DNA of 47,441 nt from a virus: IMG/VR virus record IMGVR_UViG_3300025889_000193, positions 1 through 47,441 of that record; one strand, 5' to 3'. Each line of letters begins with the position of its first letter. Position 1 is the first letter of the stretch. Of this stretch, positions 8,756-17,595 are shown one piece after another. The position numbers and the translations under genes are program-made. The notes under the pieces were generated by a model. That model was not told the DNA's origin. It worked only from the letters and a program-made list of their open reading frames with translations, and did not search any database.

Positions 8756-10491
8756 TATATCAAATTTCTTTGCATGGGTCTGCTTATGATGCGCGGGGAA
8801 AAGACTGGAGTACTGTAGAGAAAGAGACGGGCTGTGTTCGAGATACACAGTGGCGTGACCCAATACTTAACAGGCATTTGCTAGTTACGGAGTTTGGTTG
8901 TGCAGTAAGTCATCTTAGGGTTTGGGAAAAGATAGCGGCATCTAATCGCAATGGAATAATCCTTGAAGAAGATGCAGTTTACGATAGCATTGACCCCAGT
9001 GCGATAGACACCCTATTGAAGGAGCATGACAGCGTTTGGTTGGGATACCGTCTTAATACTCTTGGTTATTGGTATAATTGTCATGCTTACGCTATTAGAC
9101 CAGAAACCGCCAAGAGATTGATAGAAGGATACAAGGATGCTATCATCCCTGTAGATGAGTGGGTTCCTGCCAAGCTAAAAGTTCAATCGAACTTTTTCTT
9201 TACACCAGAGGTGGTAAAGCAGATACCTAGAGAAGTTAGGCCAAGCACGATTGAGGGGGAATCTATGCAGGTACATGTACTGACAGTTGGAACAGATCCA
9301 AGTAAAATGTGGGCTTTAGAGCAATCTGCAAAAGCGCACGGAATAACGTACTTAAATCTGGGACGTAATGTAAAATGGATGGGGGGCACGATGGAAGCCC
9401 AAGGCGGGGGGCAAAAGATTAATCTTGTACGCAACCATCTTGAATCTCTGCACGATGGGGATGTAGTGCTGTTTATGGATGGCTATGATTGTCTAATTAA
9501 TGAAACCCAAGATGTTATATTAGATAGGTTTAAAGGTTTTGATTGCGATATACTTTTTGCGGCAGAGAAGGAATGTTGGCCCGTACCTGATATATCTAAC
9601 AATTTCCCACCATCAGTCACTCCTTATAGATATTTAAATAGTGGCTTGTATATGGGAAGAGTTGGCGCTCTTAAAAACTTTTTCAACGAGTCTGTTGCAC
9701 ACGAATCGGATGATCAACTTTGGGCACATTCACGGTTTCTTAATAAGGAAGTGCCTAGCGTTAAATTAGATTATGAGGGTTACATCTTTCAATGCGATGA
9801 CGACATTGAGGTTATCAACGGTCAACTAGCAAACAGCATGTGTTGCCCGTGTATCTATCATGGGAATGGTGGGGATGACGCAAAGATGAGGTTTAAAAAC
9901 CTTGCTGATAAATTTGGGTATATCGAAGAGGCAGAGATATTATCTCCTGCATATCATAAGGGTCTTGAGTACGAAGAGGTTGCATCAGAAATACTGGTGA
10001 CGGATTTTATGTCAGAGGTCCAGTGTCAACAATACATTGAAGCGTCAGAGAGCCTTGGTCGGTGGGGTGAGCTTGATGGCGATAAGTTTCCAGCGCAAGA
10101 AATACGGTTAAAAGAATTAGGTTTGTGGGACGAGATATCAGAGCAATGGGCAGATAAGCTTAGTAAGATATGCGAGAAGCATTGGCACCCAGAAGCGTAC
10201 CTTGGATTGCGTGATGCGTTTACCATGCGATATTCTATAGACACGCAGACAGAACTAGGTCTGCATACAGACGCATCTTTGTTCACAGGCAGCGTAAAGC
10301 TCAATGATAATTACGCTGGTGCGGAGCTTGTTTTTCCTAGACAAGAGTTTACAAACAAGGATGTAAAAGTTGGGCAGTGCATTTTGTTTCCGTCTATGGT
10401 AACACATGGGCATAAGGTTCTGCCTTTGCGTGGGGGAAAGAAGTATAGCTTGACCATGTGGACCTGTCGATATGAGGGTGACTCAAACTAA
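8746..10491 (+). CDS. Trifunctional collagen-type enzyme: GT25 + PLOD glycosyltransferase + lysyl hydroxylase
   Basis: 581 residues, GTG start overlapping the previous gene. Residues 1-170 resemble GT25, the LPS/collagen beta-galactosyltransferase family: GCAVSHLRVWE, IILEEDA (EED at 74-76), PVDEW. Residues 174-390 match the glycosyltransferase domain of LH3/PLOD: GGGQK, the metal site MDGYD (Asp245, Asp248), AAEKECWP, YLNSGLYMG, DDQL, IFQ and YHGNGG (His372). Residues 400-575 match PLOD lysyl hydroxylase: LHTDASLFTGSVKLN (His507, Asp509) and THGH (His556), with Lys566 where LH3 has the 2-oxoglutarate Arg; collagen prolyl hydroxylases also use Lys. In animals these domains hydroxylate collagen Lys, add galactose, then glucose. 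The likely substrate is the GQKG fibre upstream. An internal ATG at 9265 preceded by GAGGGGGA could yield the last two domains alone. Confidence 0.88.
   Translation: MALVYQISLHGSAYDARGKDWSTVEKETGCVRDTQWRDPILNRHLLVTEFGCAVSHLRVWEKIAASNRNGIILEEDAVYDSIDPSAIDTLLKEHDSVWLGYRLNTLGYWYNCHAYAIRPETAKRLIEGYKDAIIPVDEWVPAKLKVQSNFFFTPEVVKQIPREVRPSTIEGESMQVHVLTVGTDPSKMWALEQSAKAHGITYLNLGRNVKWMGGTMEAQGGGQKINLVRNHLESLHDGDVVLFMDGYDCLINETQDVILDRFKGFDCDILFAAEKECWPVPDISNNFPPSVTPYRYLNSGLYMGRVGALKNFFNESVAHESDDQLWAHSRFLNKEVPSVKLDYEGYIFQCDDDIEVINGQLANSMCCPCIYHGNGGDDAKMRFKNLADKFGYIEEAEILSPAYHKGLEYEEVASEILVTDFMSEVQCQQYIEASESLGRWGELDGDKFPAQEIRLKELGLWDEISEQWADKLSKICEKHWHPEAYLGLRDAFTMRYSIDTQTELGLHTDASLFTGSVKLNDNYAGAELVFPRQEFTNKDVKVGQCILFPSMVTHGHKVLPLRGGKKYSLTMWTCRYEGDSN
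9181..9192. promoter_or_regulatory. Palindrome site 2 (GTTCAATCGAAC)
   Basis: Exact, flanked by AAAA and TTTTT, inside the glycosyltransferase-hydroxylase gene. Confidence 0.6.
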
Positions 10492-10512
10492 AAACAATGT
10501 TAGTTTCTTGCT

Positions 10513-11916
10513 ATGTTAGGTTACAGCCCCATAGCAGGTTCTGCACTCGCGTCTTCTGGACATGAGATTATTATTGTTAGCCTAGATCATGGTTCTTTTG
10601 CTGCTACGGGTCAGGCGGCTGGAACTACAATAGCTCTGAGCGATGGTTTTGGCACGGGCACGTTTGCTGTTTCTGGTCAGACACTCACCCCTAACATAGC
10701 TATGAACGAGGACTTTGGAGCGGGTAGCTTTGCAGTCACGGGTCAGGCTGCACCTTTAAATGTTTCCGCTAGTCTTGCGACAGGTTCTTTTGCTGTATCA
10801 GGTCAAGAAAACAGTATGATTGCTGGAAAAGGTTTGCCCGCAGAGGCCGGTAGCTTTGCTGTAACAGGTCAAGCCTTCTCTCCTGTACTGGATGTCAGTG
10901 CTATATTAGATCACGGTAGCTTTGCCCTTACAGGCCAAACCGCGTTTGGTCTTGTTGGCGAAATATTTGAGACAGGTGGTTTTAATTTAACGGGGCAAAC
11001 CTCTAACTTTCAAAAGGCTTTGCGGTTGACCGCCGATCATGGCAGCTTTGCGGTTACAGGACAGACCTTAGACTTTGGTGTGCAAGTAAGTGCCATACTG
11101 GACCAAGGATCGTTTGCACTCACCATGCAAAATGTGGATACCAAGGTATCCAGAGTTCTGGGCTTTGGTTCCTTTGCACTGACGGGTCAAGATACGGGAA
11201 CTGTAATTGCCTTGCGGGAACAGCCCGACAGGGGGTCATTTGCGGTTACTGGGCAAGCAGTAGGTACACCGATTGCAATGCGTGAAGAGTTGGCGCATGG
11301 AAGCTTCGCTGCAAACGGACAAAACTTAAACTTCCAGAAATCTATGAACGCAGAAGCGGGAAGCTTTGCGCTGACAGGATTTACAGCCAACCGCAAGATA
11401 ACAGAGGTTATTGACCACGGTTCATTTGCGCTTACGGGTCAGGCAATAAACTTTAAGAAGACTGCCAATCTTGAGGCGGGTAGCTTTGCAGTAACAGGGC
11501 AAGATCTTACCACAAGGTTCGAGGGCAGCGTTGCGTTAGATCAAGGCTCCATTGCATTGACGGGGCAGGCAGTAGACGTTGAGGTAAGAAGGATTCTTGT
11601 CGCAGATGCAGGAAGCTTTGCTCTTACTGGGCAAGATGTTGATCTGGGCTTTGCGTTTAAATTATCCTTAGATGCAGGCTCCTTTGCCTTAACAGGATTT
11701 GATTTAAATGTTAGCTTTACGGAAAGACTGGACGTTGGGCAGTTTAGTACGTCTGGTCAAGACGTTACATTTATTTTAGGAGAAGCTGTAGAGGGCGTTT
11801 CAATTACCGTATTCATTGGGGGCGCTGCTGTTTACGGTCTTATACTGCCTGACCAAGATCCAAATTGGATAAGAGTAACACCTGCACAAGACCCACAATG
11901 GACCCTTGTTGCTTAA
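10513..11916 (+). CDS. GSFALTGQ-repeat tail protein
   Basis: 467 residues. After an N-terminal LGYSPIAGSALASSG motif known from phage tail proteins it consists of about 19 repeats of GSFA(V/L)TGQ, each followed by 12-20 variable residues, then a short C-terminal unit with DQDPNWIRVTPAQDP. The regular strand-turn pattern suggests a beta-solenoid or chain of small beta modules, suited to a rod, spike or tape-like element. No ribosome site is obvious before the ATG. Function is unknown; adhesin or fibre shaft is the best guess. Confidence 0.7.
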   Translation: MLGYSPIAGSALASSGHEIIIVSLDHGSFAATGQAAGTTIALSDGFGTGTFAVSGQTLTPNIAMNEDFGAGSFAVTGQAAPLNVSASLATGSFAVSGQENSMIAGKGLPAEAGSFAVTGQAFSPVLDVSAILDHGSFALTGQTAFGLVGEIFETGGFNLTGQTSNFQKALRLTADHGSFAVTGQTLDFGVQVSAILDQGSFALTMQNVDTKVSRVLGFGSFALTGQDTGTVIALREQPDRGSFAVTGQAVGTPIAMREELAHGSFAANGQNLNFQKSMNAEAGSFALTGFTANRKITEVIDHGSFALTGQAINFKKTANLEAGSFAVTGQDLTTRFEGSVALDQGSIALTGQAVDVEVRRILVADAGSFALTGQDVDLGFAFKLSLDAGSFALTGFDLNVSFTERLDVGQFSTSGQDVTFILGEAVEGVSITVFIGGAAVYGLILPDQDPNWIRVTPAQDPQWTLVA

Positions 11917-11931
11917 AACTGGAATAAAAAG

Positions 11932-11951
11932 TATATTAAGTGCAATTGAAC
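11932..11951 (+). promoter_or_regulatory. TATATT box plus palindrome site 3 (GTGCAATTGAAC)
   Basis: TATATT 11932-11937, two bases, palindrome 11940-11951 with one mismatch, TTTTT after. Upstream of the fibre gene at 11971. Confidence 0.6.
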
Positions 11952-11970
11952 TTTTTAGATAGGCGCTCAG

Positions 11971-13392
11971 ATGGCTACATATACAGACGCAAACGGCGTT
12001 AAACTAATAACTACAGGCGACGAGGCTGGTACATGGGGTTCTAGTACAAACGTCAACCTGCAAATCCTTGATCGTGCAGCTAACGGCTTTGAGTCTATCG
12101 CTCTTAGTTCAACGACATATACCCTGACCCTTTCTTCACAGCCTTCTTCTGCGGAAGACGGGCACTATAAGGCCATAAAGTTTACGGGATCACCGGGCGG
12201 CACATGTACTGTAACTTTGTCACAGAATGATAAAGCCAGAGTGTATATGATCTTAAACTCTACAAATGCTGCCTTGATTATTACTCAAGGATCTGGCGCA
12301 AACGTAACAATTGAGGTTGGTAAAGGATCTATTGTTCTTGCGGATGGCGCTGGGTCTGGCGCGGCAGTAACCGACTTTACCGCTGCGGTGCAGAATGTGA
12401 CAGATCTATCTAGTCCATTCAATGTTGGTGCTACTAGCGTCACAACATCTGGCGTAGAATTAAATTTACTGGACGGTTCAGCGGCGGGCACTATCGCTAA
12501 CAGTAAGGCTGTGATCTACGGTTCATCTGGCGAGGTAAACGCCACAACGCTACAGATCGCGGGCACATCCATTACAGCCACGGCTGCGGAGCTAAATTAT
12601 GTGGACGGAGTTACGTCTGCAATTCAAACCCAAATAGATGGTAAAATGCCCCTTGGAACTGTAGCGGTTACGGTAGCAAATCCCGGTGCTGGCAATAGAT
12701 ATTATATAGATGGATCTTTACAACAGACGGTGGAGATAAAGCCTTCTGTTACATACAGGTTTGATCAGTCTGATAGTTCTAATAGTGGACATCCGTTGCG
12801 GTTTTCAACCAATGATAACAACTCGCCCTCTGCCCCATTTACCACGGGGGTTACAACTGCGGGAACGCCGGGAAGTGCGGGTGCTTACACGCAAGTAAAA
12901 CTAGAGCAAGATGCCCCTGCGGTGTTGTACTACTATTGCTCCAACCATTCTGGTATGGGTGGCAAGGCCGTGGTTCGCATGTCAGATCTAACAGCAAGCC
13001 GTGCCTTAATATCTGACTCTGGTGGAGATATTACAGTATCAGGCGTAACGACAACTGAACTTGATATTTTAGATGGGCTTACTGCCACAACGGCAGAGCT
13101 TAACATAATGGACGGTGTTACTGCTACAACGGCAGAACTAAATTACGTTGATGGTGTAACGTCTGCTATCCAAACGCAGTTAAACGCAAAATCTCCAATT
13201 GCGTCTCCCACTTTTACGGGCACAGTTACTATTCCGGGTTTTACGGTTTCTGGGGGGACTCAGAATTGGACAGCTACCGCAAGCGGAACCAATCTTACTT
13301 TTGCCTATAACGGTGTTAATAAAATGAGAATAGATTCTAGCGGCAACTTGACTGTTACGGGTGACGTAAACGCCAATGGAACAATTAGCTAA
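11971..13392 (+). CDS. Tail fibre/spike protein with cupredoxin-like domain
   Basis: 473 residues. Repeats of the type TTAELNxxDGVT (around 155-215 and 355-400) are common in phage fibres. Between them residues 225-345 contain GHPLRF (His274) and YYCSNHSGMGG (Cys323, His326, Met329), the His-Cys-His-Met set and spacing of type-1 copper proteins. This domain recurs in marine phage structural proteins. Whether it binds copper is not known. The C-terminus (WTATASGTNLTFAYNG) is a typical fibre end. A palindrome copy and a TATATT box lie just upstream (11932-11951). Confidence 0.7.
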   Translation: MATYTDANGVKLITTGDEAGTWGSSTNVNLQILDRAANGFESIALSSTTYTLTLSSQPSSAEDGHYKAIKFTGSPGGTCTVTLSQNDKARVYMILNSTNAALIITQGSGANVTIEVGKGSIVLADGAGSGAAVTDFTAAVQNVTDLSSPFNVGATSVTTSGVELNLLDGSAAGTIANSKAVIYGSSGEVNATTLQIAGTSITATAAELNYVDGVTSAIQTQIDGKMPLGTVAVTVANPGAGNRYYIDGSLQQTVEIKPSVTYRFDQSDSSNSGHPLRFSTNDNNSPSAPFTTGVTTAGTPGSAGAYTQVKLEQDAPAVLYYYCSNHSGMGGKAVVRMSDLTASRALISDSGGDITVSGVTTTELDILDGLTATTAELNIMDGVTATTAELNYVDGVTSAIQTQLNAKSPIASPTFTGTVTIPGFTVSGGTQNWTATASGTNLTFAYNGVNKMRIDSSGNLTVTGDVNANGTIS

Positions 13393-15587
13393 TGGCTTAT
13401 ACAGACCTAAGATTTAAAGCTGGAATAAACAAAGAGATTACCCCGTACTCTGAGGAGAACGGTTGGGTTGATTGTGATAAGGTACGTTTTAGGTTTGGAT
13501 ATCCAGAGAAGCTTAACGGGTGGGAAAAGAACTCAGGTAACGCTTTTCTTGGGCTGTGCCGTGGCTTGCATGAGTGGGTCGCTCTTAATGGTGAAAAATT
13601 TCTAGGTGTAGGTACAGAGCAAAAGTATTACATCAAGCAAGGAACTGCATATAACGACATTACGCCCATCAGATTAACCACATCTGCGGGAGATGTTACT
13701 TTCGCTGCCACAAACGGGTCGCCAGTTATCACGGTTACAGATGTGAATCACGGCTGTGTTGTTAATGACTTTGTAACTTTTTCTGGGGCGGCATCTTTAG
13801 GCGGCAACATAACAGCCGCTATACTGAACCAAGAGTATCAAGTCACAGAGGTTGTAAACGGTAACAAGTACAAGATATCTGCCCGTACTGTTAGCACCAT
13901 TCCTAGTATTACAGTTACAGGTGGGCTGAATGCTACGGCTGTAAACGCTAACAGTAGCGACACGGGTAATGGCGGCGGCAGTGTTGTGGGCACTTATCAA
14001 ATAGGCACAGGCCTAAACTCTTCCGTTGAGGGCGCTGGTTGGGGCGCTGGACTTTGGGGTGGTACGAACAATAGTGCCTTCCAAACTACTATAGCAGAGG
14101 ATCTGGACGCTTCTGAGACAGGGGTAGATGTAGCCACAGGACAAGGCTCAAACTTTGCAACAAATGACGTTGTTTTGGTGGGCAGCGAACTTATGACGGT
14201 ATCCTCTGTCGCCACGGATACGTTGACTGTTGCTCGCGGTGCCAACGGAACCAGTCCTGCTACACATTCTAATGGCGCAAATATATTCCTCACCCTTGGT
14301 AATACTGACAGCGCAAATAACTTTAACGGCTGGGGCGAAGCTCCTGCCACGGGTACGCAGACTGCGGAAACAAACTTGCGTATTTGGTCCCACGATAACT
14401 TTGGTGAAGACCTTATCTTTAACGAGCGCAATGGTCAGGTGTTCTATTGGGATAAAACAAACGGTGTGACCACAAGGGGCATAGAACTTTCTACGTTGAC
14501 GGGAACGCCAACATCTGTGCCTCAAAAGGCCGCGCAAATACTTTTGTCAGATCGTGACAGGCATGTAATCGCTTTTGGCGCGGATGGTTTGGGGGGAAGT
14601 TCGTCTGCTCCAAAAGGTGATGAGACTCAAGACCCAATGCTGATAAGGTTCTCAAGCCAAGAAAACCCTATTGATTGGTATCCCACTACTACAAATACAG
14701 CGGGTGATCTGCGGATTGATTCTGGCTCAAAGATTGTACAAGCAGTAGAAACAAGGCAGCAAATCCTAGTATTTACTGACGTTGCTATCTACGCAATGCA
14801 GTTTATCGGGCCACCGTTTACCTTTGGTATTAACCTTATCTCTAGCAACATAAGTATTGCTGCCCCAAAAGCGGCAGTTGCCGTGGATGACGCTGTATAC
14901 TGGATGGGCGCAGCAGAGTTTTATGCTTACAACGGTGCGGTGCAACGTCTGCCTTGCACGGTTCGTGACCATGTGTTTGATGACTTCAACTCTGCACAGT
15001 CTGATAAGGTTGTTGCGGGATCAAACATATCGTTCTCTGAGGTGTGGTGGTTTTACCCGTCTGCAAGTTCCAATGAGAATGACAAGTATGTAGTTTATAA
15101 CTACCAAGAAGGCATCTGGTATATAGGCACCTTAGATCGCACAGCATGGCTTGATCGTGGGATATCTTCACTGCCTGTGGGGACAGGTACAGACAACTAT
15201 TTGTTTAACCATGAGGTGGGTGCAAAAGCAGACGGTGCTGCCATGACATCCTTTATTGAGTCGGGTGATCTTGGAGTTTCTGACGGAAACCAATTCTCTT
15301 TTGTCACCAGAGTAATCCCTGATCTGAACTTCAGAGAGACAAATGTAGATAATACCACGGTAGATTTTATCTTGAGTGCAAAGAACGCGCCCGGTCAGGT
15401 AGTCCAAACAACCAATACTGATACTATTACAAAGACATCTAATGTGCCTGTTGATCAGTATACGAGCCAATATCAGACCAGACTGCGAGGCCGTAGCTTT
15501 ACATTTAAGATCCAGTCAACAGATGCGGATGTATTGTGGCGTCTGGGTATCCCCCGCGTTGATATAAGATCTGACGGGAGAAGATAA
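13392..15587 (+). CDS. Putative P22 gp10-like tail hub / DNA stabilisation protein
   Basis: 731 residues, coupled to the previous gene by TAATG. The N-terminus has AGINKEITPYSEENGWVDCD followed by VRFRFGYPEKLNGW, the signature I associate with the phage stabilisation family (P22 gp10-type tail hubs, beta-propeller cores). Later segments such as AIYAMQFIG and WYIGTLDRTAW fit repeated propeller blades. It would close the tail channel after packaging and hold fibres. Assignment is by motif recall, so moderately sure. Confidence 0.65.
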   Translation: MAYTDLRFKAGINKEITPYSEENGWVDCDKVRFRFGYPEKLNGWEKNSGNAFLGLCRGLHEWVALNGEKFLGVGTEQKYYIKQGTAYNDITPIRLTTSAGDVTFAATNGSPVITVTDVNHGCVVNDFVTFSGAASLGGNITAAILNQEYQVTEVVNGNKYKISARTVSTIPSITVTGGLNATAVNANSSDTGNGGGSVVGTYQIGTGLNSSVEGAGWGAGLWGGTNNSAFQTTIAEDLDASETGVDVATGQGSNFATNDVVLVGSELMTVSSVATDTLTVARGANGTSPATHSNGANIFLTLGNTDSANNFNGWGEAPATGTQTAETNLRIWSHDNFGEDLIFNERNGQVFYWDKTNGVTTRGIELSTLTGTPTSVPQKAAQILLSDRDRHVIAFGADGLGGSSSAPKGDETQDPMLIRFSSQENPIDWYPTTTNTAGDLRIDSGSKIVQAVETRQQILVFTDVAIYAMQFIGPPFTFGINLISSNISIAAPKAAVAVDDAVYWMGAAEFYAYNGAVQRLPCTVRDHVFDDFNSAQSDKVVAGSNISFSEVWWFYPSASSNENDKYVVYNYQEGIWYIGTLDRTAWLDRGISSLPVGTGTDNYLFNHEVGAKADGAAMTSFIESGDLGVSDGNQFSFVTRVIPDLNFRETNVDNTTVDFILSAKNAPGQVVQTTNTDTITKTSNVPVDQYTSQYQTRLRGRSFTFKIQSTDADVLWRLGIPRVDIRSDGRR

Positions 15588-15985
15588 TGTCCATAGCTCC
15601 AGTACCATTCTTTCCTGTACCACCGCCCCAGTATACACAACAGTATATGGCAGAGGTGGTTCGTGCGTTCTCTGTGTTTGCAACTCAGATTACAAACCCT
15701 GCTATAGCAAAGCCTATACTCATTGAGATCCCAGCATCTGCACAGGCGATAGACGAGGTTGGCACTGTATACGAAAGCAATACGGTACTTAGGCTAAAGT
15801 CTGCTACGGCAGCAAAAAATACTGTAGGTATGCCACTGCCCACATATACAGTATCAACATTACCAACCGTTGAGACTGGCACATTAATATACGTTTCTGA
15901 TGGGGCAGCAGGTAGCCCTGTTGTTGCGTTTGGTGATGGATCTAATTGGCTGCGTGTTGATACACGGGCAGCGGTATCAACGTAG
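15587..15985 (+). CDS. Small tail protein with YVSDGAAGSP motif
   Basis: 132 residues. A Pro-rich N-terminus (APVPFFPVPPPQYT) precedes a C-terminal TLIYVSDGAAGSPVVAFGDG and NWLRVD, a motif common at the ends of phage tail proteins. Stop-start coupled to the hub gene (TAATG). Likely a small tail/fibre accessory. No enzymatic features. Confidence 0.55.
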   Translation: MSIAPVPFFPVPPPQYTQQYMAEVVRAFSVFATQITNPAIAKPILIEIPASAQAIDEVGTVYESNTVLRLKSATAAKNTVGMPLPTYTVSTLPTVETGTLIYVSDGAAGSPVVAFGDGSNWLRVDTRAAVST

Positions 15986-15994
15986 GAGACTGAC

Positions 15995-16204
15995 ATGGCT
16001 AAGAATATCATAGATGACTGGAAGGTGTTTCCCCGCCTGATGATGTTTGTTGTAACGGTGCTGACCTATCAGGCCGTGCATTGGTTTATGAGTTTGCCAC
16101 CAGAGGCACACACCACACAGTCGGCAGGTCTGGTATCTGTCTGCATGGGCGCACTCACAGGTTGCTTTGGCATCTGGATGAGCAAAGAAGCGGGGTCTAA
16201 GTAA
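15995..16204 (+). CDS. Small two-helix membrane protein, holin candidate
   Basis: 69 residues with two hydrophobic segments, about residues 15-34 (MMFVVTVLTYQAVHWFM) and 43-62 (GLVSVCMGALTGCFGIWM). A short polar link joins them and the C-terminus is charged. AGGAG lies eight bases before ATG. Size, topology and position 1 kb upstream of a second holin-like gene and an endolysin suggest a holin or antiholin. No family assignment is certain. Confidence 0.55.
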   Translation: MAKNIIDDWKVFPRLMMFVVTVLTYQAVHWFMSLPPEAHTTQSAGLVSVCMGALTGCFGIWMSKEAGSK

Positions 16205-17208
16205 TGACAGCTTATACTATACCAAGTGGTAATATTAGCGGAATGACATTTGGCGGTGGTGGGAGCGGCAGCAGTCTAGCCCCCAAGACATCAAAAAGAC
16301 CACCGCGTAGACCGACTTATGCAGAGACACAATCCAATGAAAGTGCGGCTGATCAGGGTGGTGGGCAAGATAGCAACAATAATATAGCTTCTGATTTTCA
16401 GCCAAACATAGCTTCAGGAAATACTTATAAGCCAGCCGCAGGTAGCACTCCAACCTTTATGCTTAATATGACCCCAGCGGAGAGAGCGGCGATTGAAAAG
16501 CTGGAAGGAGAACCAGATTTTTCTAATTCGCCAACAACTCCATACGCTAATTCTGTTGCTGCATTGAGGGAGCAAGACCAGAGAATTGGGTTAATAGAAC
16601 CCTTCATAAGCCCCATTAGCACTTTGGGTCAGGTGGCTTATGACACTAGCAATGTAGATTTACCCTACACCAATCCATATACAGAGCAGACTATATATCA
16701 ACGCCCTGATGGAACTTATTACGGAAAGAACTTTTTGGGTTTGCCGTATAATGTAAACGAGGCTGGTGAAGATATAACAGACTACCAACAAAGCAAAGAC
16801 TTGCTGGCGTTTATGGACAGAAATAGCTCAAAGGATAGCTCTCCAGCCCCAGCCCCAGTTGCAACTGCGCCCGCTGGAGCTTCTGACCCAGAGTCAACAA
16901 CCTTTAACCCAAACAATGCGTTCTTGCGTAACCGTATGCGTATGCAGCAAGAGCAGGGTGGTGGCATCTTGCCGCCAGTGGAGGGCACACAACCCACCCC
17001 ACCAGCACCACCACCTCCACAGATGCCAATGCTGCCAATGCCTCAGATGCCACCACAGTTAAGAGGTATTATGGGGTTAGCAGACAGGTCTAACATTAGC
17101 CCTGCGATGCGTTATGCTGCTGAGAACTACTATAGGTTAGGTGGTAGGCAGATGATGAACGACGAGTATGAGCGCGGTCGTGCAATGGTACAGGGTCAGG
17201 GCGTATGA
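16204..17208 (+). CDS. Pro/Gln-rich virion protein of unknown function
   Basis: 334 residues, coupled at both ends (TAATG and ATGA). The N-terminus is Gly/Ser-rich and disordered-looking; residues 255-290 are Pro/Met-rich (PPAPPPPQMPMLPMPQMP); the C-terminus (RYAAENYYRLGGRQMMNDEY) is helical. It lies inside the lysis region but has no lysis motif. It may be an ejected or scaffold-type virion protein like those downstream. Function unknown. Confidence 0.5.
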   Translation: MTAYTIPSGNISGMTFGGGGSGSSLAPKTSKRPPRRPTYAETQSNESAADQGGGQDSNNNIASDFQPNIASGNTYKPAAGSTPTFMLNMTPAERAAIEKLEGEPDFSNSPTTPYANSVAALREQDQRIGLIEPFISPISTLGQVAYDTSNVDLPYTNPYTEQTIYQRPDGTYYGKNFLGLPYNVNEAGEDITDYQQSKDLLAFMDRNSSKDSSPAPAPVATAPAGASDPESTTFNPNNAFLRNRMRMQQEQGGGILPPVEGTQPTPPAPPPPQMPMLPMPQMPPQLRGIMGLADRSNISPAMRYAAENYYRLGGRQMMNDEYERGRAMVQGQGV

Positions 17209-17594
17209 GTATCTTCACCGCTGCACTAGGGCCAATAGCTAACCTTGCTGGATCATGGCTGCAGGGTAAGGCTGATAAGAACGCTGCCGATGCTGAGCTA
17301 AAACTTACTGAGGCGAAAGCTAAAGCCCAGATTTTATTGTCTGAAAAGACAAGCGTTGCCGACTGGGAACGCATCATGGCAGAGGGTGCTAAGTCTAGCT
17401 GGAAGGACGAATGGTTCGTTATTGTCTTGTCGATACCTTTGATTTTGGCGTTCATTCCGGGCGCTGAGGGTTGGGTTGACCGTGGGTTTGAGCAGCTTTC
17501 TAAAGCTCCCGACTGGTATTTTTATAGCCTTGGAATTGCAATTTCAGCCAGTTTTGGTGTGCGCGGGGCGCAAGCCTTTTTTAAGAGGAAATGA
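17205..17594 (+). CDS. Holin, GTA-type three-helix family
   Basis: 129 residues. An amphipathic N-terminus and a Lys/Glu/Ala-rich helix (residues 22-60) are followed by SSWKDEW and two strong hydrophobic segments (FVIVLSIPLILAFIPG; WYFYSLGIAISASFGV), ending in basic FKRK. This is the layout of the GTA_holin_3TM family of alphaproteobacterial phages and gene transfer agents. It opens the inner membrane for the endolysin encoded two bases downstream. ATGA overlap with the previous gene. Confidence 0.75.
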   Translation: MSIFTAALGPIANLAGSWLQGKADKNAADAELKLTEAKAKAQILLSEKTSVADWERIMAEGAKSSWKDEWFVIVLSIPLILAFIPGAEGWVDRGFEQLSKAPDWYFYSLGIAISASFGVRGAQAFFKRK

Positions 17595-17595
17595 T

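Noticed and set aside
17476-17595. N-terminal extension of the endolysin as signal peptide
   Set aside because: It overlaps the holin gene in another frame, has no ribosome site, and AGAGGA before ATG 17596 marks a better start.
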